Below are positions 1-8,732 of a DNA stretch of 64,000 nt, piece after piece. The first letter of the stretch is position 1, and each line of letters starts with the position of its first letter. The DNA comes from Bacillota bacterium (GTDB taxonomy: Bacteria; Bacillota; Clostridia; Christensenellales; SZUA-584). A program made the translations under genes and the position numbers. The notes under the pieces are model-generated. The model did no database searches. It was given only the letters and a program-made list of their open reading frames with translations, and was not told where the DNA came from. The DNA lies in assembly GCA_023459495.1 (NCBI GenBank), contig JAEWTL010000038.1, forward strand, positions 1-64,000. The letters run 5' to 3'.

Positions 1-44
1 TTTACTACTCGTTCTTTCAATTCATTGCTGTATTTCTTGTTCAT
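1..44 (-). CDS. Start of an IS3-type transposase OrfA-like gene (runs off the left edge)
   Basis: Only the first 14 or so codons are present, reading MNKKYSNELKERVV. This opening is typical of the small helix-turn-helix subunit (OrfA) of IS3/IS150-type insertion sequences and of related transposase-like HTH proteins. A strong ribosome binding site (GGAGGG at 49-54) lies four bases ahead of the ATG, so the start is real. The gene lies outside the tRNA-Gln element whose left boundary is at 146. With so few codons, a cellular HTH protein cannot be excluded. Confidence 0.5.
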   Translation of the reverse strand, partial: MNKKYSNELKERVV

Positions 45-63
45 CGTTCCCTCCTTTCATTAC

Positions 64-100
64 AAAAGCCTATGATACGATATTGTACCATAGGCTTTTT
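64..100. terminator. Intrinsic terminator hairpin left of attL
   Basis: An 11-bp perfect stem, AAAAGCCTATG at 64-74 with CATAGGCTTTT at 89-99, works in both directions. Before the element inserted, this DNA lay directly downstream of tRNA-Gln, so it is probably the original terminator of the tRNA-Val/6S/tRNA-Gln unit. That last step is inference from the att geometry. Confidence 0.55.
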
Positions 101-105
101 ACTGT

Positions 106-132
106 CCGTTTATAGTGTAACACTACAAACGG
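106..132. repeat. Imperfect palindrome between terminator and attL
   Basis: CCGTTT at 106-111 pairs with AAACGG at 127-132, and TAGTG at 113-117 pairs with CACTA at 121-125, with one mismatch and a three-base loop. It is either a second small hairpin or an insertion-sequence end. No gene is visible between it and attL at 146. Confidence 0.4.
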
Positions 133-145
133 GCGGTTTTCATTT

Positions 146-168
146 TGGCAGCGGAACTAGGATTCGAA
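146..168. repeat. attL: displaced copy of the tRNA-Gln 3' end
   Basis: This is the 23-bp direct repeat of 9576-9598. It carries the CCA end, the acceptor 3' half and part of the T arm of tRNA-Gln, but the rest of the tRNA is missing here. It marks the left edge of the element. Confidence 0.85.
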
Positions 169-281
169 ACAGAATCCAACGTATCTTTTAGTATTTTCCA
201 GTTGTGCCATGTCCAGAAATCGCCTTTACAAAGGCATTTTTTGTTTCGTTGTGTCTATAGCGTTCAGAGTGATTCCAAAGT

Positions 282-304
282 TTTTGTGTCCAAAATGTGT
301 CCAG
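282..304. repeat. Left copy of a 23-bp terminal repeat, possible integrase arm site
   Basis: TTTTGTGTCCAAAATGTGTC is followed by CAG. The same 23 bp occurs at 9486-9508 in the same orientation. Each copy contains two TGTGTCCA words whose starts are 11 bp apart, about one helical turn. That spacing suits a pair of recombinase arm-binding sites, but binding is inferred. Confidence 0.5.
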
Positions 305-307
305 ATA

Positions 308-1327
308 TCAATAATCTCTGGCATTAATCATCGCATATATATTTTCATCAGGAGTATCCGACGCTAGCGCACATCCCGCCCCCAGAATAAAACCCGTGTT
401 CTTTCCCATAATGCAAATACTCTTGACGGCTTCATTCTTTACATCTTCCGGTTTCCCGAACCGTGTAGTACCCGGAGAGACCTGTCCAAGAAGTGCCGCT
501 TTCCCCTCTGCAATTGACTTTGCAACAACTAAATCGGTTTTTTCATCGATTTCAAGAATATCTGCACCGGTGAGGATCATTTTATCGGTAATCTTTGTGG
601 CATTTCCGCAAATATGCAGTGAAAACAACCCCCCAATCTCATGTACAGCATCGACAATTATTTTTTCATAAGGCAGAGCAAATTCTCCATATGTCTCTGG
701 TGACACTACATCCGGACCTGCTGTACTGTCACCAATAGAGGTACATACAGCACCATGTTTGATTTGCTCGCTACAGTACTTAATTATAAAATCGGTGCAG
801 TAATTGAGGAGCTTATGTACCATGTCATTATTTTCTCCCATGGCTATCTCCATAAGCAAATTATCCATACCAAGCAATAGTGCAGCGAGACTGAAAGGGC
901 CCTGATCACCCCTTCCCATTATGAATACTTGATTACCGAACTGTTTTGCAAGAATATTGGTTGCTTTCAGGTTTTCACAAAGTATTGGGCATTCACTTAT
1001 TTCTGGTAGTCTTTTCAGACTATCCACTTCACTTATATCATGGAGGAGCGGGCGGCCAACGGCAGGTGGTTGATCCTTTCTATATATTACTTCACACCCT
1101 AATGCTTCAGCTAGTGCGGCTGTACCATTTTCCAGGAAAATAGCATCATGCCGGAATTTGTTCCACAGGTCAATCTGACTATTGGCCATCGCTTCGCCAT
1201 TTTTGTAGAAAAGATCGAAATCTATTCCCGACCAAAGCGCACACATTTGAAAATTATGCAGGCCCACCGGAATTTTATCCACAGGCTGAAACTTGATTGC
1301 CGCCATTACCCGTTGCAATGAATTCAT
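308..1327 (-). CDS. UroD/MtaA-family methyltransferase-like protein
   Basis: The 339-residue protein belongs to the uroporphyrinogen decarboxylase superfamily, in the branch with corrinoid and methylcobalamin methyltransferases (MtaA/MtbA type). The zinc-ligand pattern of that branch is visible as HICG (His238, Cys240) and GAGCAL (Cys319). True heme-pathway UroD lacks these ligands. A clear ribosome binding site (AAGGAG) precedes the ATG at 1327. It is the last gene of a minus-strand run with two GH13 proteins and a sugar symporter, 30 bp after the GH13 gene at 1358-3145. No corrinoid protein is encoded nearby, so the methyl donor and acceptor are unknown. Confidence 0.75.
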   Translation of the reverse strand: MNSLQRVMAAIKFQPVDKIPVGLHNFQMCALWSGIDFDLFYKNGEAMANSQIDLWNKFRHDAIFLENGTAALAEALGCEVIYRKDQPPAVGRPLLHDISEVDSLKRLPEISECPILCENLKATNILAKQFGNQVFIMGRGDQGPFSLAALLLGMDNLLMEIAMGENNDMVHKLLNYCTDFIIKYCSEQIKHGAVCTSIGDSTAGPDVVSPETYGEFALPYEKIIVDAVHEIGGLFSLHICGNATKITDKMILTGADILEIDEKTDLVVAKSIAEGKAALLGQVSPGTTRFGKPEDVKNEAVKSICIMGKNTGFILGAGCALASDTPDENIYAMINARDY

Positions 1328-1357
1328 ATTAATTCTCCTTTTGGGAATACTCGAATT

Positions 1358-3145
1358 TTAGGCTTTCTCTATTTTCAAAACCAACAAGCCTCCATGGGCT
1401 GATTTATCCTTTAAAATAGTCCATTCCATGTCTTCAAATTCACGAATATTCATTAGCCCTATTTCTTTTTCATTCCACAAGTCTATAACTTTAATTGAAT
1501 CATCTGATTTTAGTTCTTTCATAACATCTTCCGGCATTTTGAATCTGGCCTTTGCGTCAAAATCAGTGTTGGGGTTTCCTGCTATCATAACCATTTTTCC
1601 AGTTCCATAATACATATATGGAGCGGGAAGGTCTAAATCCGATTCGTATTCTACCTTTAAAAGTGTATTAATTGACTCGCCCATGCAAATAGGATGTATC
1701 AATCCCTCTTCCTGCCTTCGTATGCGGATCATTCTCTTAACGTCCTGAAGCATTTCAAATTTTGTCTTAATTTTTAGTTGATCCCATTGTACCCAACTCC
1801 CATAAAGCCACGTTCCCTTGCCTGGATCTTCCCCTCCAAAGAGTTTGGGACTCAGCCCCGGCAGTGGTACAAAATTTGCATCGAATTCTTCACCAGACAT
1901 AAATATTGGCACAGCCGGAGCCAGCATTAATCCATATCCAAATACAAACCGGCTGCCTTGCGCCATATAAGGGTTTTTATCCAGAGGGAAACCTTCCCAT
2001 CCACAATCATGACTACTGAGTTGTATATTGAAATACTGGCCATCCTGCAGCGGCAAAGGGAAGCTCACCTTTAATGTCGGCGCCTCTCCTTCGCGCCTTA
2101 ATTGTCTATCGGTTTTAATGGGAGCATTAATATCCTCGTACCATTCAAATTCGTAATACTCACCCAACCCTTCCAGTACAATGCTTTCGCCAGTCATAAC
2201 GACAATATCTGATATTTTTTTACCAATAGAAACATTTTCTATGCATAAAGATGCTCTGTGCTCTATATAAGTATAGCTTTGATCCTGATCGGTTTTGATC
2301 TCCTTAAAACTGCCTTCATACTTTACGCCAAGAGCATTTTCATCACCTGTATGGCTTTGACTGATTGTCCCATCCTCATATATAATCCTTACTTTGTATT
2401 CTGTGTTTTGCTTTTCAGCTTTTTCCCTCATGAAACCAGCTAAATCTTTAAATAGCCCATGGTTCTTTCTAAGAAGTCCCTTAAATTGATCAAGCCTTGT
2501 ATTCGTTTGAAGAAAATCCGTAGCGCCTGTTTTCCCAGGCCATAATTCATGGATAATTATAATTTCATGGCCTATATCCTTAGTCTTTTTTCGTATTATG
2601 CTCCATAGATCATATCGATATGCTGTTACATCCAGCCGGAATCCGTCAATGCCGAAGTCTTTGACATAACCAAACCATGTATTTACCCACCACTCATCAA
2701 GATCCTTGTGGTTACCAAACCAATCGTAATCAGTCATATTCCAGCTTCCGCCCTTAAACCAATGGGGCTTTTCCTTGACCAGTGAACTGTCGCTAATAAC
2801 TCCGTGGGTAATTACATCAAGAAACACTTTGATCCCAAAATGATGCGCTTCATCTATCATTTCTTTAAAATCTTCAGTTGTTCCAAGTGTAGGATCCAAT
2901 TTATCAGGCCTAAGGCATGCATATTGGTTCCATATGTTGTAAAAATGTGTTGGGTGGCATAGTTGATTACCCGCAAGCCATATTCCCGTTATCCCCAGTT
3001 CATGCAGGTACTCCATTTTGCTCTTCAAAGACTTAAATGTGCCGCTTTCCGGTCCGTCTGGAGAAGTAAATCCTTTCGTTGCAATTTCATACACAATCAG
3101 ATCATTAATCCATTCCGGAGTTTTAACAACGTCTCTATTCTTCAT
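1358..3145 (-). CDS. GH13 alpha-amylase-family protein (divergent)
   Basis: The 595-residue protein has a (beta/alpha)8 GH13 catalytic fold. The three catalytic acids can be placed: nucleophile Asp172 in GFRLDV, acid/base Glu200 in IHELWPG, and Asp380 in SSHDCG. Region I is altered, reading DVITHG where DVVxNH is usual. About 170 residues separate Glu200 from Asp380, so a domain appears inserted in the barrel. There is no signal peptide, so it acts in the cytoplasm, probably on an imported oligosaccharide. It lies between the symporter gene and the UroD-like gene. The exact substrate cannot be read from the sequence. Confidence 0.8.
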   Translation of the reverse strand: MKNRDVVKTPEWINDLIVYEIATKGFTSPDGPESGTFKSLKSKMEYLHELGITGIWLAGNQLCHPTHFYNIWNQYACLRPDKLDPTLGTTEDFKEMIDEAHHFGIKVFLDVITHGVISDSSLVKEKPHWFKGGSWNMTDYDWFGNHKDLDEWWVNTWFGYVKDFGIDGFRLDVTAYRYDLWSIIRKKTKDIGHEIIIIHELWPGKTGATDFLQTNTRLDQFKGLLRKNHGLFKDLAGFMREKAEKQNTEYKVRIIYEDGTISQSHTGDENALGVKYEGSFKEIKTDQDQSYTYIEHRASLCIENVSIGKKISDIVVMTGESIVLEGLGEYYEFEWYEDINAPIKTDRQLRREGEAPTLKVSFPLPLQDGQYFNIQLSSHDCGWEGFPLDKNPYMAQGSRFVFGYGLMLAPAVPIFMSGEEFDANFVPLPGLSPKLFGGEDPGKGTWLYGSWVQWDQLKIKTKFEMLQDVKRMIRIRRQEEGLIHPICMGESINTLLKVEYESDLDLPAPYMYYGTGKMVMIAGNPNTDFDAKARFKMPEDVMKELKSDDSIKVIDLWNEKEIGLMNIREFEDMEWTILKDKSAHGGLLVLKIEKA

Positions 3146-3316
3146 ATAAACCTTTCCTCTTAATCTTTAATATTTCCTAACCTTGATTGGTTTCGAAATC
3201 AAAATTTATTTATTATTCAGATGTTTTTTAAGCTGCATAACAAGCGTCCCGAAGCCTTTCTCTCAAAGTGCAGCTATTTTCATGCTGATTAAGCCAACCA
3301 TTCAGAAAGCGTAATC

Positions 3317-3360
3317 ACTCATATGTCCATAGTGTAAAATTGCGCTATGGACATATGAGT
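3317..3360. repeat. Perfect 16-bp inverted repeat between symporter and GH13 genes
   Basis: ACTCATATGTCCATAG at 3317-3332 is matched exactly by its reverse complement at 3345-3360, with a 12-base loop. There is no T-run on either side, so it is not a standard terminator. In the minus-strand transcript it would form a stable hairpin just after the symporter stop codon, as in mRNA-stabilising or processing structures. A protein-binding site is the alternative. Confidence 0.7.
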
Positions 3361-3370
3361 TTGGGATCGA

Positions 3371-4762
3371 TTATTGGTTATTCAGTTTTAATGCCCTTCT
3401 CTGCTCATTTTCCTTAATAATCACATCATATTTATCTTTGGTTATCGGGTAAAATGCCATCGAAATTATTGAAGCAAGAAAGCCGAGTGCAGGAAGTAAA
3501 GATCGAATTGCGATAATCATTGTCTGCGTTTGCTGAGCTTGCACCGCCAGCTGAGCATTGTACCCCCCGACAGCAAGCAGTAAACCCAGAAGAAAACCGC
3601 CAATTGCATTGCCAAGTTTGTTAATGAAAGTCACTTGGCTGGTAACTGTTCCGGCTGCATTGATTCCGGACACCCATTCCCCGTATTCCACACAATCAGC
3701 AGCCATAGCCCACCCCAATACGGCTGTTAAAGGCATAAATAATCCCGCTAATGCTGCTTGTACAAGGATCAATGTAATTGCCTGAGAAGGAATAAAGAAG
3801 AGCGATATCGCGACAATCATCTGTGTCGTCGAACCAAATATAAACACACTTTTCTTTCCAAACTTCTTTGTGACTGGGGTCAGCAAAAACATAACTGGAA
3901 TACCGACCACCATTGGTAACAGGCCCCCCAGGCTTGCAAGTGCTACATTGCCCACAACGTCTCTAAAATAATAAATTCCAATCCCAGAAACAGCACCAGC
4001 AGCCACAAAATCTGTCCCAAACGCTATCATCAACATCAGAAGCGCTCTATTCTTAAAAATGACCTGGAGTTGCTTTCCGAACGAAATTTTGCTTTTCTTT
4101 GCGGCGGGCCCCTCAAATCTCTCAATCCTCTGCAAAGTATCTTTTTTCTTTGCACCGTGTGCGCATATCCAATATGATATTGTTATAATAACTGCAACCG
4201 CTATAGCCGAATAGGTAAATACCATTGGATTCCCTGGATAAGAGCTGAGAAGCAGAGGAACCACAACGAGAACAGGAATTATTGCAATAAAACCCATGAA
4301 TTGTTTGGTGATTGCCACGGTCGTTCTTTGGTTCGGATCCTCTGTCATCAGGGGAGTCAGTGAATGATAGGGTATGTCTACCAATGCTGCTGCCAAAACG
4401 TGCAAAATATAAAGGACATAACAAAAAACAAGTATTGAAGAGCCCGTCATCCCCCAATTGATAAACAACAGCATTAACGATAGCCCCATAACAGGTGCGC
4501 CAAATATGATATATGGCCTAAATCTTCCCATTCTTGTTCTTGTCCTGTCGCTGATAATCCCTACGAATGGATTGAAAAACGCATCCACAAGCCTCGGTGC
4601 CAGCAGCAACGCGCCCATCGCAAGAGGAGATATACCTAAATAATTAGTAAAAAAGGTTGCTGCATACGTCATTACGAACACGGCCGCTACGTTTGAACCT
4701 ACTCCGCCAAACCCATAGCGTATAATCTGCCACATTGAAGCTCTTTCATATTTCTGGTTCAT
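3371..4762 (-). CDS. GPH-family sugar:cation symporter (MelB-like)
   Basis: The 463-residue, strongly hydrophobic protein has the twelve-helix pattern of the glycoside-pentoside-hexuronide:cation symporter family within the MFS fold. It keeps the family's N-terminal YGFGGVGSN segment and the cytoplasmic loop SDRTRTRMGRFRPYI. It would bring a glycoside or oligosaccharide into the cell with Na+ or H+. The ATG at 4762 follows AAAGGAG. Its place between two cytoplasmic GH13 enzymes points to an alpha-linked gluco-oligosaccharide as cargo, but this is from context. About 250 bp without a gene separate it from the glucosidase upstream. Confidence 0.88.
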   Translation of the reverse strand: MNQKYERASMWQIIRYGFGGVGSNVAAVFVMTYAATFFTNYLGISPLAMGALLLAPRLVDAFFNPFVGIISDRTRTRMGRFRPYIIFGAPVMGLSLMLLFINWGMTGSSILVFCYVLYILHVLAAALVDIPYHSLTPLMTEDPNQRTTVAITKQFMGFIAIIPVLVVVPLLLSSYPGNPMVFTYSAIAVAVIITISYWICAHGAKKKDTLQRIERFEGPAAKKSKISFGKQLQVIFKNRALLMLMIAFGTDFVAAGAVSGIGIYYFRDVVGNVALASLGGLLPMVVGIPVMFLLTPVTKKFGKKSVFIFGSTTQMIVAISLFFIPSQAITLILVQAALAGLFMPLTAVLGWAMAADCVEYGEWVSGINAAGTVTSQVTFINKLGNAIGGFLLGLLLAVGGYNAQLAVQAQQTQTMIIAIRSLLPALGFLASIISMAFYPITKDKYDVIIKENEQRRALKLNNQ

Positions 4763-5018
4763 TTCGTACTCCTTTCAGAATGAAATCTATAATTACACAA
4801 AACTCCTTTTAGCTGGCTTATTGCATCCGCTTTTTGTTTCTTGTACTCCTTTCCGAATTGGTTGAAGAAGCGAGCAAACGTTAAAATGTCATTTATTAGC
4901 CCTGGTAACATCTTTATTAAAAAATGCGTCAGCTAAAAAACGTCTGCTCATTCTGCAGCTTCCTTCACCCTTTTCAAAGTAATACTTCACTACATAAAGA
5001 TAAGATTTTCAGCAAGTC

Positions 5019-6719
5019 TTAAAAATTATAAATGTCATGAAACTGAAAGACACTTGCTTCATATGGACTTAGCGAAATTTCATCTTGTAGCCGTGTCATT
5101 TTTCTATTGGTATTGTTGAGCACAAGTCTCGCTTTAAAATTCTTATATCTATTTGGCAGATGAAGCAAAGCTTCTTCACTGCTGAAGTTAAGGATAATCA
5201 GGAAATGATCATCCTCCATTTCGCGAACATAAGCCATAATCTGTTCATCATCCTCACACAAGGCAATGCATTTTCCATAGACGAGCACCGGGTTCTCGCG
5301 TCTTAATGAAATTAACTGTCGATAATAGCTAAAAATTGAATCGGGTCTTTTCATATCATCTTCTACATTTATTTCATTATAATTTGGATTAACTTCAATC
5401 CATGGCGTCCCCTGTGAAAAGCCAGCATTGGCGGTATTATCCCATTGCATTGGCGTTCTGGCATTGTCACGGCTGAAAAGATGTATTTTTTTAAGAGTTT
5501 CTTTTGGATCATCTCCTTTATTGACTGCTGAATTATAATAATTAAAGGTATTCAAGTCTCGGTAATGATCTATATTATCGAATGACACATTTGTCATTCC
5601 GATTTCCTCGCCTTGATAGATAAATGGCGTTCCTTTAAGCGTAAGAAGAAATGTCGCAAGCATTTTTGCAGACTCTACCCGATATTCCTTGTCGTTCCCG
5701 AATCTGGATACAGCTCTTGGCTGGTCATGATTCATCAAGAACTGGCTGTTCCAACCTATTCCATCTAAGTTTTTTTCCCTATTTTTAAAGATCTCTTTAA
5801 GCTCAGTCAATTTCCAATCACGTTTCTTCATTTGATCGCCGGATATCATATCCGTATCCAACATCACATGTTCCATCTGAAAAATCATGTTGAGCTCATT
5901 GCGATCTTCTCCGACATATTTTCGGGCTTCTTCCTCAGGTGTAAAAAAACATTCCCCTACCGTCATATTATCGTATTTACTTAAAACTTTCCGGTTCATT
6001 TCCTGTAAGTATTCATGGACACGAGGGCCATGAATGATATATGACATTTGTTCCAAAGGACTTTCTGCATTAGGCAATCCCGGAGCCTTTGATATCATAT
6101 TGATAACATCCATCCTGAACCCATCAATTCCAAACTCGAACCACCATGTCATAAGATCATAGACTTCATTGCGAACCTTGGGGTTCTCCCAGTTCAAATC
6201 AGGCTGTTTCTCAGAAAACAGGTGAAGGTAATATTCTCCTGTCAACTCATCAAATTTCCACGCGTTTCCTCCAAATAGAGAAAACCAGTTATTCGGTTCC
6301 CTACCGTCCGACCCTGGTCTCCAAAAATAATAGTCCCTGTACGGATTATCTTTCGATTTTCTTGATTCAACAAACCACGAATGTTTATCCGATGTATGGT
6401 TAACAACGAGATCCATAATCAGCTTCAGGCCTCTTTTATGAGACTCGCATATCAGATTTTTTACGTCATCAATATTTCCGAACTCATCCATAATCGACTG
6501 ATAATCAGATATATCATAGCCATTATCATAGTTAGGGGACTTGTATATTGGGCATAGCCATATAACATCTATGCCGAGGCTTTTTATATAATCCAGCTTC
6601 GAAATAATGCCCTTCAGATCACCGATACCGTCACCATTTGAATCAAAGAAGCTTCTGGGATAGATCTGATATACTACGGCTTCTTTCCACCATCTTCTCT
6701 TTAATGCCGAGTTATTCAT
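5019..6719 (-). CDS. Oligo-1,6-glucosidase / alpha-glucosidase (GH13_31)
   Basis: The 566-residue intracellular enzyme is of full family length. It has Asp204 (GFRMDV), Glu256 (VGECFF) and Asp332 (NHDQPR) as catalytic residues, plus the signature QPDLNWENP. Val205, directly after the nucleophile, is the residue known to favour alpha-1,6 bonds (isomaltose, panose); alpha-1,4 enzymes have Ala or Thr there. An ATG four codons upstream (6731) is possible, but the one at 6719 has GGTGG in the right place. It is transcribed divergently from the TetR-family gene at 6880, which is its likely regulator. Confidence 0.88.
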   Translation of the reverse strand: MNNSALKRRWWKEAVVYQIYPRSFFDSNGDGIGDLKGIISKLDYIKSLGIDVIWLCPIYKSPNYDNGYDISDYQSIMDEFGNIDDVKNLICESHKRGLKLIMDLVVNHTSDKHSWFVESRKSKDNPYRDYYFWRPGSDGREPNNWFSLFGGNAWKFDELTGEYYLHLFSEKQPDLNWENPKVRNEVYDLMTWWFEFGIDGFRMDVINMISKAPGLPNAESPLEQMSYIIHGPRVHEYLQEMNRKVLSKYDNMTVGECFFTPEEEARKYVGEDRNELNMIFQMEHVMLDTDMISGDQMKKRDWKLTELKEIFKNREKNLDGIGWNSQFLMNHDQPRAVSRFGNDKEYRVESAKMLATFLLTLKGTPFIYQGEEIGMTNVSFDNIDHYRDLNTFNYYNSAVNKGDDPKETLKKIHLFSRDNARTPMQWDNTANAGFSQGTPWIEVNPNYNEINVEDDMKRPDSIFSYYRQLISLRRENPVLVYGKCIALCEDDEQIMAYVREMEDDHFLIILNFSSEEALLHLPNRYKNFKARLVLNNTNRKMTRLQDEISLSPYEASVFQFHDIYNF

Positions 6720-6731
6720 AATAACCACCAT

Positions 6732-6879
6732 ATTCTTAATTTTCTCGGGTCTGGTAAAAAAACTTAGACATATGATACATGCAACACTTGTAACATTGGC
6801 TTGTGTATATTATTATAATACAGTCTATAAAAAGCACAATGCTTTCAAATCAAGTTAGACAAACTGGAGATTTTGTAAC
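6732..6879. promoter_or_regulatory. Divergent promoter region between glucosidase and TetR genes
   Basis: This 148-bp AT-rich spacer must hold both promoters. On the minus strand a TATAAT (complement of 6812-6817) sits 16 bp from TTGTGC (complement of 6834-6839) and would drive the glucosidase. On the plus strand TATAAT at 6814-6819 is a candidate for the regulator, but its -35 is weak. No convincing palindromic operator was found. Confidence 0.45.
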
Positions 6880-7425
6880 ATGTATGCGACGAATGACAAT
6901 TTACAAGCTATTACTTCCCGGACCATGATCAAGGATGCGCTGTTTTCTTTGATGAAGCAATACCCTTATAAAGATATTACAATCACACAGATCTGTCAGG
7001 AAGCTCAAATCGTGAGACAAACGTTCTATAGAAACTTTGATGAGAAGAATGATATTTTGAAACTTCATCTGGACGGCATGAGTCGAGAGTATTTTGCTGA
7101 ACATCACAATGAAGATAATGTTTTTAACCAGCTAAAAAATTTCTTTTCGTTTATGCTGGTTAACAAAGAGTTTTTAAAATTGCTATCAAAAAATTACCTA
7201 TTATTCATGCTTGAGAAAAACATCACCTTGGATATTACCGCTCGATTCAATAAGCTGAATTTATCACCAATCGCAGGTGCAGGAAGTGAAAAATATGTGA
7301 TAAGCTTTATCGTATCCACTCACTGCTCCCTGCTTTCTAAATGGATAGACGAGGAGTTTGCTGAATCGCCAGAGACAATGTGCAAATTGGCTCAAAGATT
7401 TTTGGGGGATTTGAGCACATATTGA
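6880..7425 (+). CDS. TetR/AcrR-family transcriptional regulator
   Basis: The 181-residue protein has a TetR-type helix-turn-helix at about residues 13-55, with DITITQICQEAQIVRQTFYR matching the recognition-helix region. An all-helical ligand or dimerisation domain follows. It faces away from the oligo-1,6-glucosidase operon across a 148-bp spacer, so it most likely represses or tunes that operon in response to a sugar or a metabolite. TetR regulators are less usual than LacI regulators for such operons. It is the last cargo gene before the mobilisation genes. Confidence 0.8.
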   Translation: MYATNDNLQAITSRTMIKDALFSLMKQYPYKDITITQICQEAQIVRQTFYRNFDEKNDILKLHLDGMSREYFAEHHNEDNVFNQLKNFFSFMLVNKEFLKLLSKNYLLFMLEKNITLDITARFNKLNLSPIAGAGSEKYVISFIVSTHCSLLSKWIDEEFAESPETMCKLAQRFLGDLSTY

Positions 7426-7517
7426 CATTGATGTATAGTGTTGATAAATACGATTGTGTGCTTAACTAAGAACGTACTAATCTCAAGGCATGCACAGCCT
7501 TATTGTACTAAAGGGCA

Positions 7518-8458
7518 TTATCGCGCTATCTCTCTGCTCCCTTTTGCCCGCTGTATTTCCACCATCACCTCTTTCGGAATCTTGTCCAGCAGCCGCTGTT
7601 GAGCTTTCAGCGAACGCCGCATATAAGCCGCCTCAATGCTTAACTCCGTATACCGCTCTTCCTTCTCGCTTAATTTCTGATACAGCATAGAGCTTGTATC
7701 CACCAGTTGATTAATATAATCCTGTGTTCCCTTCACCTGAGCTGTAAATCGCTCCGCCTCCGGAAGCCATGTTACCAAAGCTTTAAGCGCCTCATCGCGC
7801 TTCTTGCCAGCATTGAACATAGTGATGTCCTCCAGCGACTGCTTTATTTTTTCAGCCTGTTTATCCAGCCGTTGCGCTTTCTTGTATAGCAAGACAGGGA
7901 TATGCTTTCTATGGGTTTCCATCGCCGAAGCACCGCGCTCCAGTTCGTTCCACCTTGCCGACATATGTTCATGAAACTTCGTTTGCCATTCAGATAGCTT
8001 CTTCTGATTCCCCATAATCGTCTTGGCGGATAGCCTCTTTTCAGGCGTTAACGGAACCATGCAGACGTGCATATGCGGATTTCTCTCATCCATATGAACA
8101 GTAGCCGTAAATACATTTTCTTCGCCCATCTCCTTCCGTACAAACGCCAGCGCCCGTTCAAAATACTCACGCTGTTCAGCGGCGGGACGCACTGCCATGA
8201 ACTCTGGGCTTGCCGTGATTAAAGCCTCAATCATCAGCACGCTGTCCTTACGGACTCGGCATTTCGCCGCTTCTACCCGCTTCATTATCTCGGCGTAGTA
8301 TCTATACTGCGGCTGTATCAGATGATAATTATCAGTCGTTTTTACTGTATCGATGTCCGGATTACTTTTGTATTGTTCTTTCATACGTTCGTTATGAGCC
8401 TCCATTGAATTAATTGACCCTTTTCTTTTTTTGCGAATCGCATAATGGCATATGGCAT
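7518..8458 (-). pseudogene. MobV-family relaxase (Pre/Mob), frameshifted near the start
   Basis: The main reading frame (down from 8405) gives EAHNERMKEQYKSNPDID and the relaxase metal-site motif NPHMHVCMVP, followed by a coiled-coil tail, as in MobV mobilisation proteins. The natural start is the ATG at 8458 behind AAGGAGGG. It reads MPYAIMRFAKK but is out of frame with the rest. Adding one A in the A7 run (complement of 8426-8432) restores MPYAIMRFAKKRKGSINS joined to the main frame, the expected family N terminus. It is therefore a pseudogene, a slippage-dependent gene or a homopolymer sequencing error. Confidence 0.8.
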
Positions 8459-8574
8459 TTTTCCCTCCTTTGCAGTTTCAATGCCCCGTTATGGTGCAGA
8501 TCCTTGTCAATCAGCGTCATTCATAAACCATCATGGTTCACATCTCCTAATGCATGTATTCCTTGTTCAGAACA

Positions 8575-8696
8575 CCGCTATTGTTGATGTGCCGCATCGC
8601 TTCTCGATAGAGCACCGCGTCCCATCACTGCTTTGAGCAACTCGACCGGCCTGCAATGAACCGTCAGACCGATCGAGCCACGACGGACAATAGCGG
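8575..8696. repeat. 10-bp inverted repeat flanking the non-coding part of the mobilisation region
   Basis: CCGCTATTGT at 8575-8584 is matched by ACAATAGCGG at 8687-8696, just before the oriT core. The space between shows no credible gene. The repeat may belong to the extended origin of transfer. Confidence 0.45.
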
Positions 8697-8698
8697 GG

Positions 8699-8732
8699 TA
8701 ACACACTAGACTTTGCACGCAAAGTCGTGTGC
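8699..8732 (-). other. oriT of pMV158/MobV type, with nic site
   Basis: On the minus strand the sequence reads GCACAC, then the inverted repeat GACTTTGC-GT-GCAAAGTC, then TAGTGTGTTA. The last ten bases equal the nick core known for pMV158 (TAGTGTG/TTA), and a hairpin directly before it is the layout recognised by MobV relaxases. The nick would fall between positions 8702 and 8701. The site lies about 240 bp upstream of the relaxase gene, as expected. Confidence 0.8.

Noticed and set aside
1..145. Complete insertion sequence at the left edge
   Set aside because: Only the start of an OrfA-like gene is in the window, and no paired terminal inverted repeats can be checked.
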